Source of the DNA: Alkalibacillus almallahensis
GTDB taxonomy: Bacteria; Bacillota; Bacilli; Bacillales; Alkalibacillaceae
Reading direction: 5' to 3'
Length of the DNA stretch: 64,000 nt
Assembly (NCBI RefSeq): GCF_011761495.1
Contig: NZ_JAASRU010000007.1
Location: forward strand, 1-64,000
A program made the translations under genes and the position numbers. The notes beneath the pieces were generated by a model. That model saw only the letters and a program-made list of their open reading frames with translations, had not been told where the DNA came from and did not search any database. This document shows positions 53,838 to 63,084 of this stretch, piece after piece (position 1 is the stretch's first letter; each line of letters opens with the position of its first letter).

Positions 53838-54125
53838 ATGATGTTGCCTTTTAAGACGATTAACGATGAAATGACTGATGGCCATGTTCGTTATGTTAGT
53901 TTCACAGGAGATGATCGACGCTTTGATTTGGCCATTGTTAAGAGCGAGCAAGAACAAGCGAAAAGTTTCGTGATTGATTTACAAAGATCACGCTACACTG
54001 AGATTCATGATGATGAGCTAGAAGATAGTGATTATTTTTGCCACTTTTTACATCTCAATACGTATGAAGCAGAAGCGATTCACGATTATTTAACTGAATT
54101 GTTGCAGCAACCGCAAGCAACTTAA
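53838..54125 (+). CDS. DUF3055-type small protein
   Basis: A 95-residue acidic protein (or 94 from the second ATG at 53841). It contains VRYVSFTGDDRRFDLAIVKS and an acidic helix EDSDYFCHFLHLNTYEAEAIHDYLTELL, which I associate with the DUF3055/SAV0927 family of Firmicutes. Function unknown. Preceded by ATAGGAGCTGA and followed 15 bases later by another small gene, likely an operon. Divergent from yutE. Confidence 0.75.
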   Translation: MMLPFKTINDEMTDGHVRYVSFTGDDRRFDLAIVKSEQEQAKSFVIDLQRSRYTEIHDDELEDSDYFCHFLHLNTYEAEAIHDYLTELLQQPQAT

Positions 54126-54140
54126 GAAAGGAGCATTTAT

Positions 54141-54413
54141 ATGGGTAAGAAGAAAAAGAATGATGATTTTAAGCCTGTCGAAATGCATCAGAATATGCAA
54201 ACACCCGAAGAATTTCCTGAAGGGACATATGGTGAACCTGTTAATGATGAACCTCTAGAGGCCCGTGAATATGATCCCAAACGCCGACATTATTCAGCGT
54301 TTAACTATGAAAATAAAGAATTGCATCATGATCTACCGAGACAATATCCATTTGCCCATCAACCAAATAATTTTCCGGATGACGAAGATCCAGAACACGA
54401 TGATCAAGGGTGA
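54141..54413 (+). CDS. Small hydrophilic cytosolic protein of unknown function
   Basis: A 90-residue, Pro/Asp/Glu/His-rich protein beginning MGKKKKNDDFKPVEMHQ and ending DDEDPEHDDQG. There is no helix-forming or hydrophobic core stretch, so it is probably largely disordered. Related proteins occur next to yutD in Bacillaceae and are labelled 'cytosolic protein'. ATG after AGAAAGGAGCATTTAT. Confidence 0.75.
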   Translation: MGKKKKNDDFKPVEMHQNMQTPEEFPEGTYGEPVNDEPLEAREYDPKRRHYSAFNYENKELHHDLPRQYPFAHQPNNFPDDEDPEHDDQG

Positions 54414-54423
54414 ATTCAATTAA

Positions 54424-54454
54424 AAATGACCGGATAAGCGGGCATCCGGTCATT
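54424..54454. terminator. Bidirectional terminator before yutD
   Basis: AAATGACCGGAT / ATCCGGTCATTT, a 12-bp stem between convergent genes. Confidence 0.85.
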
Positions 54455-54726
54455 TAACTATCTATTCGTTTTAAGACAAAGTAAGCACAACCAAAATTAC
54501 AATATTCGTACAAATAATCTTCTAATGCTGAAATTTTCGTATCGAATGTTGCCTTTTGATTCTGATCATCATAGAATCCTTTTAGTCGAAGTTGACCAAA
54601 GCCCCAATCACCGACTATGTAATCATATTTCGTTAAAATATCGCTAAAACGCTGTTCTATCACATCTTCTTGAAATCCTTCTCGGTAATCGTGAATGAGC
54701 TCATATTGTTGCCCTAATAATTCCAT
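54454..54726 (-). CDS. yutD: YutD family protein (DUF1027)
   Basis: A 90-residue protein of the YutD/DUF1027 family, recognised by KYDYIVGDWGFGQLRLKGFYDD and YEYCNFGCAYFVLKR (two conserved cysteines). Function unknown, but it is conserved in Firmicutes. I take the ATG at 54726 after AGAGGTGATTCAG, rather than the in-frame GTG at 54735. Confidence 0.9.
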   Translation of the reverse strand: MELLGQQYELIHDYREGFQEDVIEQRFSDILTKYDYIVGDWGFGQLRLKGFYDDQNQKATFDTKISALEDYLYEYCNFGCAYFVLKRIDS

Positions 54727-54838
54727 CTGAATCACCTCTATAACTATTAGTGTATCATATCAAACCTTCTTTTCGCTCTGATGATTTCAAAAAAGACGGA
54801 AACACTATTCATACTGATTAAGCAAAGGAGTATTTTAC

Positions 54839-55795
54839 ATGAAACGCCGTATCATAACTGGCTTATTCATTTTCATTGTCATCCTAACACCTAATACTAG
54901 TTGGGCTGAAGACGAATCCTTATCTGAAGAAAGATTGAGTCTTTATCAAAAAACAGCTACCCTAACCCAAGTCCCGTGGAGCCTCATTGCGGCAATCGAT
55001 CAATATGAACGGAATATCAATGATATTGATGAAGATCGAGTAACTGGAATTCAAATTGACCCTGATCAATGGTTTGGGTTATTAGCCGTCGACGAAAATC
55101 CATCTCACTATGAAGCAACGATTCAAGCTTTTAATGGGATTGGAAAAGATGGTGATGGCGATCAATACGCAAATCCCCAAAATGACGAAGATGTCTTATT
55201 CACATTCGCACATTGGCTAAATGAACGGCTGGGTAAAGGCATATCTTATGAAAAAAGTTTAGCTCAATATTATGATCGTGAAAAAGCAGCTCAAATTATC
55301 AAACAATATAACGAATTATTTAATCATTATTCAACAATAGAATTAGATGAACACGCATTTCCAATTCCGTCTTATAACCAATATTCTTACCGCTCTACAT
55401 GGGGAGCTGGACGTGGTTATGGAGGTAGACGAATCCATGAAGGTACCGATTTATTCGCAAGTTATGGTACGCCTGTGCGCTCAACATCATATGGTATTGT
55501 TGAAATCAAAGGTTGGAATAAATACGGTGGCTGGCGAATTGGCATCCGAGATACAGACAATGTATATCATTATTACGCTCATTTGAACGGATTTGAAGAC
55601 GAATTAGAAGAAGGCGATATTGTTGAACCAGGTGATGTCATAGGTTATGTCGGAGCTTCAGGATATGGACCAGTTGGAACTTCTGGTAAATTCCCACCTC
55701 ACCTTCATTATGGTATGTACCGAGATAATGGTGAGAATGAATGGGCATTTGACCCTTATCCACATTTAAAACGATGGGAAAAGCAATCACAATAG
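54839..55795 (+). CDS. lytH: Secreted M23 metallopeptidase, LytH-like
   Basis: A 318-residue exported protein. The signal peptide (about 1-24) is cleaved near TSWA-ED. A helical region about 30-170 shows lytic-transglycosylase-like TQVPWSLIAAIDQYERNI, followed by the M23 domain with zinc ligands in RRIHEGTDLFA and PHLHYGMY. In B. subtilis LytH is an L-Ala-D-Glu endopeptidase of the spore cortex and lies near yutD-yunB, matching the order here. ATG after AAAGGAGTATTTTAC. Confidence 0.87.
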   Translation: MKRRIITGLFIFIVILTPNTSWAEDESLSEERLSLYQKTATLTQVPWSLIAAIDQYERNINDIDEDRVTGIQIDPDQWFGLLAVDENPSHYEATIQAFNGIGKDGDGDQYANPQNDEDVLFTFAHWLNERLGKGISYEKSLAQYYDREKAAQIIKQYNELFNHYSTIELDEHAFPIPSYNQYSYRSTWGAGRGYGGRRIHEGTDLFASYGTPVRSTSYGIVEIKGWNKYGGWRIGIRDTDNVYHYYAHLNGFEDELEEGDIVEPGDVIGYVGASGYGPVGTSGKFPPHLHYGMYRDNGENEWAFDPYPHLKRWEKQSQ

Positions 55796-55798
55796 TAA

Positions 55799-55833
55799 AG
55801 GGTGTGTCTGGATTAGACACACCCTTTTTATTA
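55799..55833. terminator. Bidirectional terminator between lytH and the NSS gene
   Basis: AGGGTGTGTCT / AGACACACCCT hairpin followed by T on the plus strand; it ends at the NSS stop codon. Confidence 0.85.
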
Positions 55834-57213
55834 TTGAGTTAACATACTAATTAAGTTTGTAATCAAAATGTATAAGATGCCTGCAGGAGCGACAATACGC
55901 AAGAACCAAATCCATAAGTTACCTAGAGTTGTATCTTGTAGACCTGTTTCACGTAGTGCTTCGACCTTGTTCCAGCCCCAACCAATAAATAGCGCAGTTA
56001 CGAAACCACCTAACGCTAATGTGTATTGTGCAGTAAATTTGTCTAAGACATCTAAGAATGTAATCGTTGCGCCTTCTGTATTAAGGAACGCGAACAATTT
56101 CATTTCAGTTAAAGCTGGTATAGCACCTTGTGATAACGCTGATAGAAAACCAAATACCGTCACAATCGCACCAGCAATTAGAGTTGTTGGCTTACGTCCA
56201 GCATTGAAACGACGCATTGCCCAAGAAACACAAACTTCCAGTAGTGAAATCGCAGATGATAAAGCTGCAATACCAACAAATAGGAAGAAGAAAATACCGA
56301 AGATCGTTCCACCTAAGCCCCATTGTCCGAATGCCTCAGGTAACGTCATGAATAATAAACCTGGACCTGCACCTGGTTCCATTCCGAATGAGAAAACAAT
56401 TGGGAAAATCATAAGACCCGCGAACACAGCGAAGAACGTATCAAATACAACTACCGTTCCTGCTGCAGAAGGCAATCGAGAATCTTTCGGTAAGTATGAA
56501 GCATACGTAATCATAGCACCCATACCTAGTGATAATGTAAAGAATGCCTGACCAACAGCTGCTCCCCATACATTAATGTCACCTAAAGCATTAAAATCAG
56601 GTGAGAACATAAAACTAAGTGCTTCGCCCGCACCATCCATTGTCAAACCAAACACGGCTAAAATAATAACAAGAACCGCTAGCATTGGCATAAATGTACG
56701 GTTGGCAATTTCGATCCCTTTCTTAATACCGAAATAAACAACACCAATGACAACAACCATAAATAAGAACTGCCAAACAACTGGACCAACTGAACTAGCA
56801 ATGAAATCACCGAAGAATCCTTCAAATCCACCAGATTCGACATTGCCTGCCGCTCCTGTAAGATAACTAAATAAATAGTAAAAGACCCAACCAGCAATAA
56901 CACCGTAGAACGACAGGATTAATGTTCCTGATAAGACGCCTAGAAAACCACCGATTTTACCAAATGATTTGGCTTTGATGTTTTCAAATGAATTAATGGC
57001 GTCTGATTGTCCACGTCGACCAACTGTAAATTCAGCAAGTAAAACAGGTAGACCAATTAAGGCGATACAAATAAAATAAGCAATTAAAAATGCGAATCCT
57101 CCATTTTCCCCTAACATGTAAGGGAAGCGCCAAATATTACCTAAGCCTACTGCTGAACCAACAGCTGCAAAAATAAAACCAAACCTAGTTGCAAACTGCT
57201 CTCTTCCTTGCAT
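55831..57213 (-). CDS. Neurotransmitter:sodium symporter (NSS) family amino-acid transporter
   Basis: About 460 residues and eleven to twelve helices, like bacterial LeuT-fold NSS members (YocR/YhdH in B. subtilis). The start RFGFIFAAVGSAVGLGNIWRFPYMLGENGGFAF is the family signature with unwound TM1 and sodium-site residues. The substrate, probably an amino acid, is not readable. I take the ATG at 57213, 9 bases after AAAGGGG; the ATG at 57219 sits too close. A palindromic hairpin in the leader (57241-57266) may regulate it. Confidence 0.88.
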   Translation of the reverse strand: MQGREQFATRFGFIFAAVGSAVGLGNIWRFPYMLGENGGFAFLIAYFICIALIGLPVLLAEFTVGRRGQSDAINSFENIKAKSFGKIGGFLGVLSGTLILSFYGVIAGWVFYYLFSYLTGAAGNVESGGFEGFFGDFIASSVGPVVWQFLFMVVVIGVVYFGIKKGIEIANRTFMPMLAVLVIILAVFGLTMDGAGEALSFMFSPDFNALGDINVWGAAVGQAFFTLSLGMGAMITYASYLPKDSRLPSAAGTVVVFDTFFAVFAGLMIFPIVFSFGMEPGAGPGLLFMTLPEAFGQWGLGGTIFGIFFFLFVGIAALSSAISLLEVCVSWAMRRFNAGRKPTTLIAGAIVTVFGFLSALSQGAIPALTEMKLFAFLNTEGATITFLDVLDKFTAQYTLALGGFVTALFIGWGWNKVEALRETGLQDTTLGNLWIWFLRIVAPAGILYILITNLISMLTQ

Positions 57214-57240
57214 AATCATATTCCCCTTTCTATTATAATT

Positions 57241-57328
57241 CAGTACAACGATAAGTCGTTGTACTGGTCCTCACTTAAATATATTGATTATTTTGTTTTA
57301 TTATAATTTTTTGACAACTTTTTTTCAA
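57241..57328 (-). promoter_or_regulatory. NSS gene promoter and palindromic leader element
   Basis: TTGAAA (57323-57328), 17 bp, TATAAT (57300-57305). Downstream an 11-bp perfect inverted repeat CAGTACAACGA / TCGTTGTACTG with a 4-base loop (57241-57266) lies between the start of transcription and the ribosome-binding site. A second TTGTCA-18-TATGAT-like promoter occurs further upstream. Confidence 0.7.
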
Positions 57329-57489
57329 GACTTTTTGAAAAAGTTTCATTAGTCTTAGCAAAAAAGTCACAAAATTCAATCATTAAGTGAGCAACAACGT
57401 ATACAATCATACCAAATATCTAAATGTTTTGACAATATGATTTATAAAAAAACTTTGATGCTTTGAAGTATGTAAGTTAATGTCAAAAA

Positions 57490-57525
57490 AACTCAGGCTG
57501 TTTATGAAGTCAAACAGCCTGAGTT
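57490..57525 (-). terminator. Terminator of the NhaC-family lysine transporter gene
   Basis: AACTCAGGCTGTTT / AAACAGCCTGAGTT, a 14-bp stem followed by T residues on the minus strand. Confidence 0.88.
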
Positions 57526-57534
57526 ACAAGTGCC

Positions 57535-59070
57535 TTATTTAGTTTTTAGCAATAAAACAATGCCAATTAAAATCGCAATCGTTACCACTAAACCAATGAT
57601 CACTGAACTAGTTAAAGCAAATGCCAAATAACCAAAAATTGTTGATGTTGCAGCAATTAAGGCATACGGAATTTGTGTCACAATGTGATCAATGTGATTC
57701 GAGCCGGCACCAGTTGATGACAGAACTGACGTATCAGAAATTGGTGAGCAATGGTCTCCAAAGACTGAACCAGCTAGAACGGCTGATAATGCTGGGACTA
57801 ATAGTGTCGGATCTAATTCAACAGCCATTGAGCCTGCAATTGGTAACATTAAACCAAAGGTACCCCATGAGGTTCCTGTCGCAAATGCAGTAACTCCAGC
57901 TATTAAGAAAATCATGACTGGTAAATATGCTGCATTTAGGCTTGCTTCTTCAACGATTCCTACTAAGTAATCGTCTGTTCCAATAGCTTCAATAATCGCA
58001 ACAATCATCCAAGCTAAAATTAAAATATAGACAGCTGGAAGCATCGCCTTAATGCCTTCCCATGTAACAACGAAGAAATTCGTTTTCTCACCCGGCTGCA
58101 CGGCATATAAAATCATCGATAAGACGACAGCAAGCGTCCCACCTAATACAAGCGATAAATTTACATCAGTATTTGCGAAGATTGAAACCAGCGTTACCCC
58201 ATCTTCACTTCCTCGAATACCTGTAATCATCATCATGGTAATGGTTGTCACCAATAGAACTAACAATGGTAACAGTAGGTGATAAACACGTCCATGCCCA
58301 TTTTCTTTCACGCCACCTTTTAAATCCCCTGGTACATCAGGATTCTCTGGGTCGATTAATGTTCCAGATGCTTCTGCACGTTGCTCATGTTTTTTCATTG
58401 GGCCAATTTCAAGTTTAAAGAAAATAGCTAAAAAGACAAGCAAGACTGCTGCAATCGCATAAAAGTTATACGGAATCATTTGGACAAACGTCGTTAAAGC
58501 TGATAATTCGGTTAACTCATGTGTTGAAATGATCGTTGCAATAATTCCGATAATATAAGCTCCCCAACTTGAAATCGGTGTTAATACCGTAACAGGGGCT
58601 GACGTTGAATCGATTAAATAAGCTAACTTCGCGCGCGAAACGTTCTGACGATCTGTAATAGGACGGGAAACTTGACCAATCGTTAAACTATTAAAATAAT
58701 CATCAATAAAAATGGCTACACCTAATAATCCAGTCGTATACTGTGAGCCTTTACGCGTTTTCACTCGATTAACGGCCCACTGACCGAATGCCTGGGCACC
58801 TCCAGTAGCTGTTAAGAATGCGATTAAGATACCTAATAGTAATAAAAAGATGATGAGCTGTACACTCCAGATATCCCAAGCACCTTCAGCGTAAAATAAA
58901 TTCTGGAATGAAAACCAAATTCGTTCTAATGTTGCTAATATGTCATAACTTTCCACCATGAGCGCACCCACAATAATACCAGCGCCAAGTGATAACAAGA
59001 CTCTTCTTGTTACAAGCACGAGTAAAATCATGATAAAAGGTGGAAGCAATGACCAAAACGTCTCTTCCAT
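57535..59070 (-). CDS. lysW: NhaC-superfamily transporter, probable lysine importer LysW
   Basis: A 511-residue membrane protein with about twelve helices. The NhaC-type core is seen in VAIFIDDYFNSLTIGQVSRPITDRQNVSRAKLAYLIDSTSAPVTVLTPISSWGAYI and a related C-terminal half with GDHCSPISDTS. By sequence alone it would be called a Na+/H+ antiporter. The lysine riboswitch directly upstream (59151-59371) argues that it carries lysine, as proposed for the LYS-element-controlled NhaC paralogue LysW. ATG at 59070 after AAGGAGGATTATC. Confidence 0.85.
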   Translation of the reverse strand: MEETFWSLLPPFIMILLVLVTRRVLLSLGAGIIVGALMVESYDILATLERIWFSFQNLFYAEGAWDIWSVQLIIFLLLLGILIAFLTATGGAQAFGQWAVNRVKTRKGSQYTTGLLGVAIFIDDYFNSLTIGQVSRPITDRQNVSRAKLAYLIDSTSAPVTVLTPISSWGAYIIGIIATIISTHELTELSALTTFVQMIPYNFYAIAAVLLVFLAIFFKLEIGPMKKHEQRAEASGTLIDPENPDVPGDLKGGVKENGHGRVYHLLLPLLVLLVTTITMMMITGIRGSEDGVTLVSIFANTDVNLSLVLGGTLAVVLSMILYAVQPGEKTNFFVVTWEGIKAMLPAVYILILAWMIVAIIEAIGTDDYLVGIVEEASLNAAYLPVMIFLIAGVTAFATGTSWGTFGLMLPIAGSMAVELDPTLLVPALSAVLAGSVFGDHCSPISDTSVLSSTGAGSNHIDHIVTQIPYALIAATSTIFGYLAFALTSSVIIGLVVTIAILIGIVLLLKTK

Positions 59071-59150
59071 GATAATCCTCCTTAAAAAATGAATTCGAGA
59101 ATGCCGTTCTATGATTTAACACAGTAGCATGTTAATGTTATACATCATAA

Positions 59151-59371
59151 AAAAAGTAATGATAGAGAAATCTACCATTACTTTTAGAAGTCGGTTATTT
59201 CTCGATCAGTAGCTCCCCGTCTCTTGTACGAGAGTGTATTTCTTATTCAAAAATACACCAATACTTAAAGTCTGACACTCTAAGTACTTCGGCATTCAAC
59301 CCTTTCACACATGGTCATTGTTGTCATCCTCCCACGTGTTACTGATGCTCAATGCACCTCTACCTCATCGA
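59151..59371 (-). promoter_or_regulatory. Lysine riboswitch (L-box) with terminator
   Basis: On the minus strand the aptamer extends from about 59371 to 59201. Conserved blocks are GATGAGGTAGAGGTGC, CATCAGTAA, GTGAAAGGGTTGAATGCCGAAG and the closing GGGGAGCTACTGA. A terminator follows (59151-59185, AAAAGTAATG / CATTACTTTT with a T-run). Lysine binding should switch off the downstream transporter gene. Confidence 0.93.
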
Positions 59372-59423
59372 TTGATAAGGTCATATATTCAATTTCGCAC
59401 AAAAATTACTATACCACGCTCAT

Positions 59424-60209
59424 TTATTCTTGTAAATCCCTATATGGAATCGAAATATCCGGTGAATTTCCACCACCTTGATTGTAAAATTCCGGTACCT
59501 CTCCTTGTATGACTCCAATTGAAACTGGGACATGCGTTTCGACCGTTGTCGTCTTAGTCGCAAACGGAATAACGACTTGAACATTAGCTTGAATAAAAAT
59601 ATCTAATTCAATCAACGCATTATTAATCCCGTATTCTGTTACTCTTCGCTCTACATCGGATTGTACGTCACCAATGATCCGAAAATTCACTGGTACTTGT
59701 GGCCCTAAGTTGGCCAATAACGCATTATTCGTTGCTTGACCAATCGGAATGCGTACAATAGCACGGTGGTCTTCTACTGTATCTTCTTCTAAAACAACAT
59801 CATGCTCTAAATCAAAATCCAGAGACTCTTCAGGCGTTATTTCACCGCGTTCAATTCTTTTCAAGAAATTTTGAACTCGAAATGTTGTATTACGTAGGAC
59901 TCGATTAATGACAACACTGTTCCAATTCATTGATACAATATTTCCTTCTTCATCTGTTTCAATATCTAATATCTCATCAGCTTCCAAGTCATCGACAATA
60001 CGGCGGCTTACCGCTTCATTAATAGCTTCTCGCGCAAATTGATTCGTCTTAGTTTCTGCCATTTCAATCAAAGTGGGTTCGATTCCTCGATTAATTAACC
60101 ATACAGATAAGAGGGTTGCTATAATGAACACCACAACGGTCATCATGAATATTTGCCCGAATGTCTTCGGTTTTCTCTTCGATCGTCGTATACCTCTGAT
60201 TCGACGCAA
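59424..60209 (-). CDS. yunB: Sporulation protein YunB
   Basis: About 261 residues. A basic N-terminus (RRIRGIRRSKRKPK) and one membrane helix (about 22-42) precede an extracytoplasmic domain with NQFAREAINEAVSRRI, GNIVSMNWNSVVINRVL, and a C-terminal VPVNFRIIGDVQSDVERRVTEYGINNALIELDIFI / VVIPFATKTTTVETHVPVSIGVIQGEVPEFY. These match YunB, a sigma-E-controlled sporulation protein in B. subtilis. I start at the TTG at 60209, close after GAGGGGGTGG, instead of the GTG at 60239. Confidence 0.88.
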   Translation of the reverse strand: MRRIRGIRRSKRKPKTFGQIFMMTVVVFIIATLLSVWLINRGIEPTLIEMAETKTNQFAREAINEAVSRRIVDDLEADEILDIETDEEGNIVSMNWNSVVINRVLRNTTFRVQNFLKRIERGEITPEESLDFDLEHDVVLEEDTVEDHRAIVRIPIGQATNNALLANLGPQVPVNFRIIGDVQSDVERRVTEYGINNALIELDIFIQANVQVVIPFATKTTTVETHVPVSIGVIQGEVPEFYNQGGGNSPDISIPYRDLQE

Positions 60210-60264
60210 GCCACCACCCCCTCTAATTAATTTATGCACAAAAGTTAGAGGGAATGTGCTTCCT

Positions 60265-60582
60265 TTATGAAGAGCTTAATGATAATAAGGCGTGCTTCCC
60301 AATCATGCCTTCATACCACCCATATTTCTCCTGAGCTGAAGTCGTTACCTTTTGTAATGGGGCATGAATTAATGCATCAACAGTACGAACACCCACTGCC
60401 CTTGCCGCAATAATTTCCCGATCTTTTAAATAATCGTTAAACAAGTCAATATCTAATGCTCCGCACATGATATATCCAATATCATTCGATATAATCAGTA
60501 AATTAGTTTTTGGCAGAGCCACATGTGTATACGTAAAAGGTTGATCATCAATCCAAATCGGTTCCACATGAATCAATGCCAT
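60265..60582 (-). CDS. yunC: YunC-like protein (DUF1805)
   Basis: A 105-residue soluble protein of the DUF1805 family: ALPKTNLLIISNDIGYIMCGALDIDLFND and AARAVGVRTVDALIHAPL. Function unknown. ATG at 60582 after AAAGGAGGTCG. Conserved order yunB-yunC-yunD. Confidence 0.9.
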   Translation of the reverse strand: MALIHVEPIWIDDQPFTYTHVALPKTNLLIISNDIGYIMCGALDIDLFNDYLKDREIIAARAVGVRTVDALIHAPLQKVTTSAQEKYGWYEGMIGKHALLSLSSS

Positions 60583-60617
60583 CGACCTCCTTTTGTATAC
60601 AATATGTCTTGAAACAA

Positions 60618-60660
60618 AAATAAGTGTCTGTCTAACTTTTATACATTAGACAGACACTTG
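60618..60660 (-). terminator. Terminator of yunD
   Basis: AAGTGTCTGTCTAA / TTAGACAGACACTT; the hairpin overlaps the yunD stop codon (60639). Confidence 0.8.
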
Positions 60661-62012
60661 GTTAAGACATCACGCAAAAACTCTGGCATATAATATTGTT
60701 TGTCATCCACTTCTGAAATCGATGGAATAAGCCATGGAAATGAGAATGTGTCAGCTGTTGCTAGTGTGTATTTTTTGTCAGGATCAACACGTTCTCCCGC
60801 TATACTAATCGTTTCTAGCAACTGACCATCCGCTCTATAGTGCAAGGTAACTTGAGAGTAGACCATCTTCCCTAAGATTTCACCGCGGAAGCCTAGGCCC
60901 TTAAGTTCATGATTCTTAAAACGATCAGATTCAAATAATCTTACCGTTTCTATTAATTCCTGTCCCGTTAATGTCATTTTACATGGATTCATCGGATGTG
61001 GGCAGCTTTCATGAATATGCTTTTTCGTAACAGGTCCTGATTCAAAGCCAGATAATAAAACACCTGAGTTAAGTGCTGCGACATCTGCATTCGTCCAGTT
61101 TCTTAATTCTTCAACGAATCTTTCCATAAGCTTCGTTGACTGGAACCAATCAATCGGAAATGGCTCAGAAAGGGATGTCACGACCTGATCTAAATATTGA
61201 TGCGCTTGATCATTCCATGCCTGAATTTGTTGTATGGTATCCTCATCTTGAGTATCTGAAATCGGTATGGCTTCCCCGGCTAAAGAAGTCACCTGTCCCA
61301 TTTGATGATCAAAAGCTATATTAATATAGCCGTAGTGATAACCTTGCTTACCTACAGCATTAATGATCGTTCCGTGTTCAACTCTACCTTGATCAATTAA
61401 ATGGTGAGTATGACCTCCAATAATAACATCGATCGGATATTGCTCAGCCATTTTTTCATCTTCATATAAACCTAAATGGGATAAAACAACCACTATGTCA
61501 CATTGATGACGTAGCTCAGGTATGTAATGCTCTAAAATCATTTTAGGGTCATCGACTGACCAACCTAATAATTCATAGAACTTACGAAATGGAGCTGTCA
61601 CGCCCAGTATGCCAACTTTAGCACCTTGCTTTGAATTGATGATTTGATAGGGTTTTAACCACTCAGGTGCTTCCCGATTTTGAGGGTGCACATTAGCACA
61701 GGCCACTGCAAATGAAGCATCATCATACAAATAATATAAACGATCATTAGATAATGTGATGCCTTCATTATTTCCAAATGTAACGACATCATAGCCTGCT
61801 TCACTTAGCAATGAAACATTTGATTGACCCAGCGTCGCCTCCGTAATGGGATGTACACGGTCTAAATGGTCACCATTATCAAGTAATAAACTCGTTTCAC
61901 CTTCTAACTCATGAATACCCCGATATTTTTTAATACCAGCCATGATGTTCGGCCAATTATCAAAATAACTATGCAAATCACTCGTGAAATATATATGAAT
62001 CTGTTCTTGCAT
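60639..62012 (-). CDS. yunD: 5'-Nucleotidase/metallophosphatase family protein YunD
   Basis: A 457-residue two-domain enzyme. The N-terminal metallophosphatase domain has IYFTSDLHSYF, LDNGDHLD, VTFGNNEG and the metal-binding IGGHTHHLID. The C-terminal 5'-nucleotidase domain includes NADVAALNSGVLLSGF and YTLATADTFSFPW. No signal peptide is visible, so it acts in the cytoplasm, as does B. subtilis YunD. ATG at 62012 after AAGGAGACGTCACTGT. Confidence 0.9.
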   Translation of the reverse strand: MQEQIHIYFTSDLHSYFDNWPNIMAGIKKYRGIHELEGETSLLLDNGDHLDRVHPITEATLGQSNVSLLSEAGYDVVTFGNNEGITLSNDRLYYLYDDASFAVACANVHPQNREAPEWLKPYQIINSKQGAKVGILGVTAPFRKFYELLGWSVDDPKMILEHYIPELRHQCDIVVVLSHLGLYEDEKMAEQYPIDVIIGGHTHHLIDQGRVEHGTIINAVGKQGYHYGYINIAFDHQMGQVTSLAGEAIPISDTQDEDTIQQIQAWNDQAHQYLDQVVTSLSEPFPIDWFQSTKLMERFVEELRNWTNADVAALNSGVLLSGFESGPVTKKHIHESCPHPMNPCKMTLTGQELIETVRLFESDRFKNHELKGLGFRGEILGKMVYSQVTLHYRADGQLLETISIAGERVDPDKKYTLATADTFSFPWLIPSISEVDDKQYYMPEFLRDVLTKCLSNV

Positions 62013-62077
62013 ACAGTGACGTCTCCTTCATCTACCAAGGTTACTGATATATATAGTTTAACACTAACTCGCTTTTC

Positions 62078-62917
62078 TTATATAGATTGAATAATTAATC
62101 TTATGCCGATTATAATCATGATCATGCGTAATATCCATTCAATTGTTTGACCGTTCAATCGTTGATTCACAACAGCTCCTAAATAACCACCTAACCATGA
62201 TCCTGGTATACTCATGAGTGTGTATAGCCACATGACATGCCCTGCAGATATATGAGCAACTGAAGATGTGAAACTTGAGAAAAAGATCATAAACATAGAC
62301 GTTGGCGCTGCAATATGAGCTGGAAAACCAAATAATAAAATCATCGCCGGAACCATTAAGGAACCCCCACCAACGCCAAATAAACCAGACATCATCCCTA
62401 CAAAAAAGGCAATAAAAATACCTAAAACAGCATTATAAGAATAAGTTGTGGCGTGACCTGATAATTCAAATGTACGAACCACTCGAAGTCGCCCATCTTT
62501 CACTTTAGGTGGATGACTTTCCTTAATAAGCATCTTTTTTACAAAAAACATCGCTGTTACGAGAAGCATTAATAGTCCAAAATATAACTGAAATGTATCG
62601 ACTGCTACAAATTGATTCACATAAACGCCTGTTAAAGCACCCGGGATACTGCCACTTAAAAATAACGAGCCACTAAACACATCAACACGTTGACGTTTTA
62701 AAAAAGTTAATGTTGAAGAAAGACCCGTAAAAATCATCACAATTAACGACATCGCGACAACATTTTGTGGTGTTACCCAAGAAAAGGCATCAGAGAAGGT
62801 AGCTAAAAATAATAATACAGGCACAAATATGACACCACCGCCTAAACCAGCGATACTGCCTACAAATGCACTTAACAAACCAATGATAAACATGATGGTT
62901 AATACCATTATCATCAT
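62078..62917 (-). CDS. yunE: TauE/SafE-family membrane transporter, YunE
   Basis: About 276-279 residues with eight hydrophobic helices. The duplicated motif appears as VGSIAGLGGGVIFVPVL and MSGLFGVGGGSLMVPAMILLFGFPAHIAAPTS, typical of TauE/SafE anion (sulphite/organosulphonate) exporters. The substrate is unknown. Three ATGs (62917, 62914, 62908) lack a strong ribosome-binding site, so the exact start is uncertain. Position after yunD fits B. subtilis yunE. Confidence 0.87.
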   Translation of the reverse strand: MMIMVLTIMFIIGLLSAFVGSIAGLGGGVIFVPVLLFLATFSDAFSWVTPQNVVAMSLIVMIFTGLSSTLTFLKRQRVDVFSGSLFLSGSIPGALTGVYVNQFVAVDTFQLYFGLLMLLVTAMFFVKKMLIKESHPPKVKDGRLRVVRTFELSGHATTYSYNAVLGIFIAFFVGMMSGLFGVGGGSLMVPAMILLFGFPAHIAAPTSMFMIFFSSFTSSVAHISAGHVMWLYTLMSIPGSWLGGYLGAVVNQRLNGQTIEWILRMIMIIIGIRLIIQSI

Positions 62918-63084
62918 CCCATCTTAAAATTTCCACATACGGTTCTATCATAGCATAATTTTATAAGGATTGATGAGTACTATTGTTGTGAAACCCTTAT
63001 TTGTGCTCCTTTCTTATAAAGCCCCTTGCAAATGTCTAGAAGAATTGAAAGAATAGTGATAGACAACATATAGGAGTGGACGTT

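Noticed and set aside
53286-54413. DUF86 gene and nearby small genes considered as a HepT/MntA toxin-antitoxin system
   Set aside because: The catalytic His is missing, no nucleotidyltransferase is adjacent, and the genes match the conserved yut operon order.
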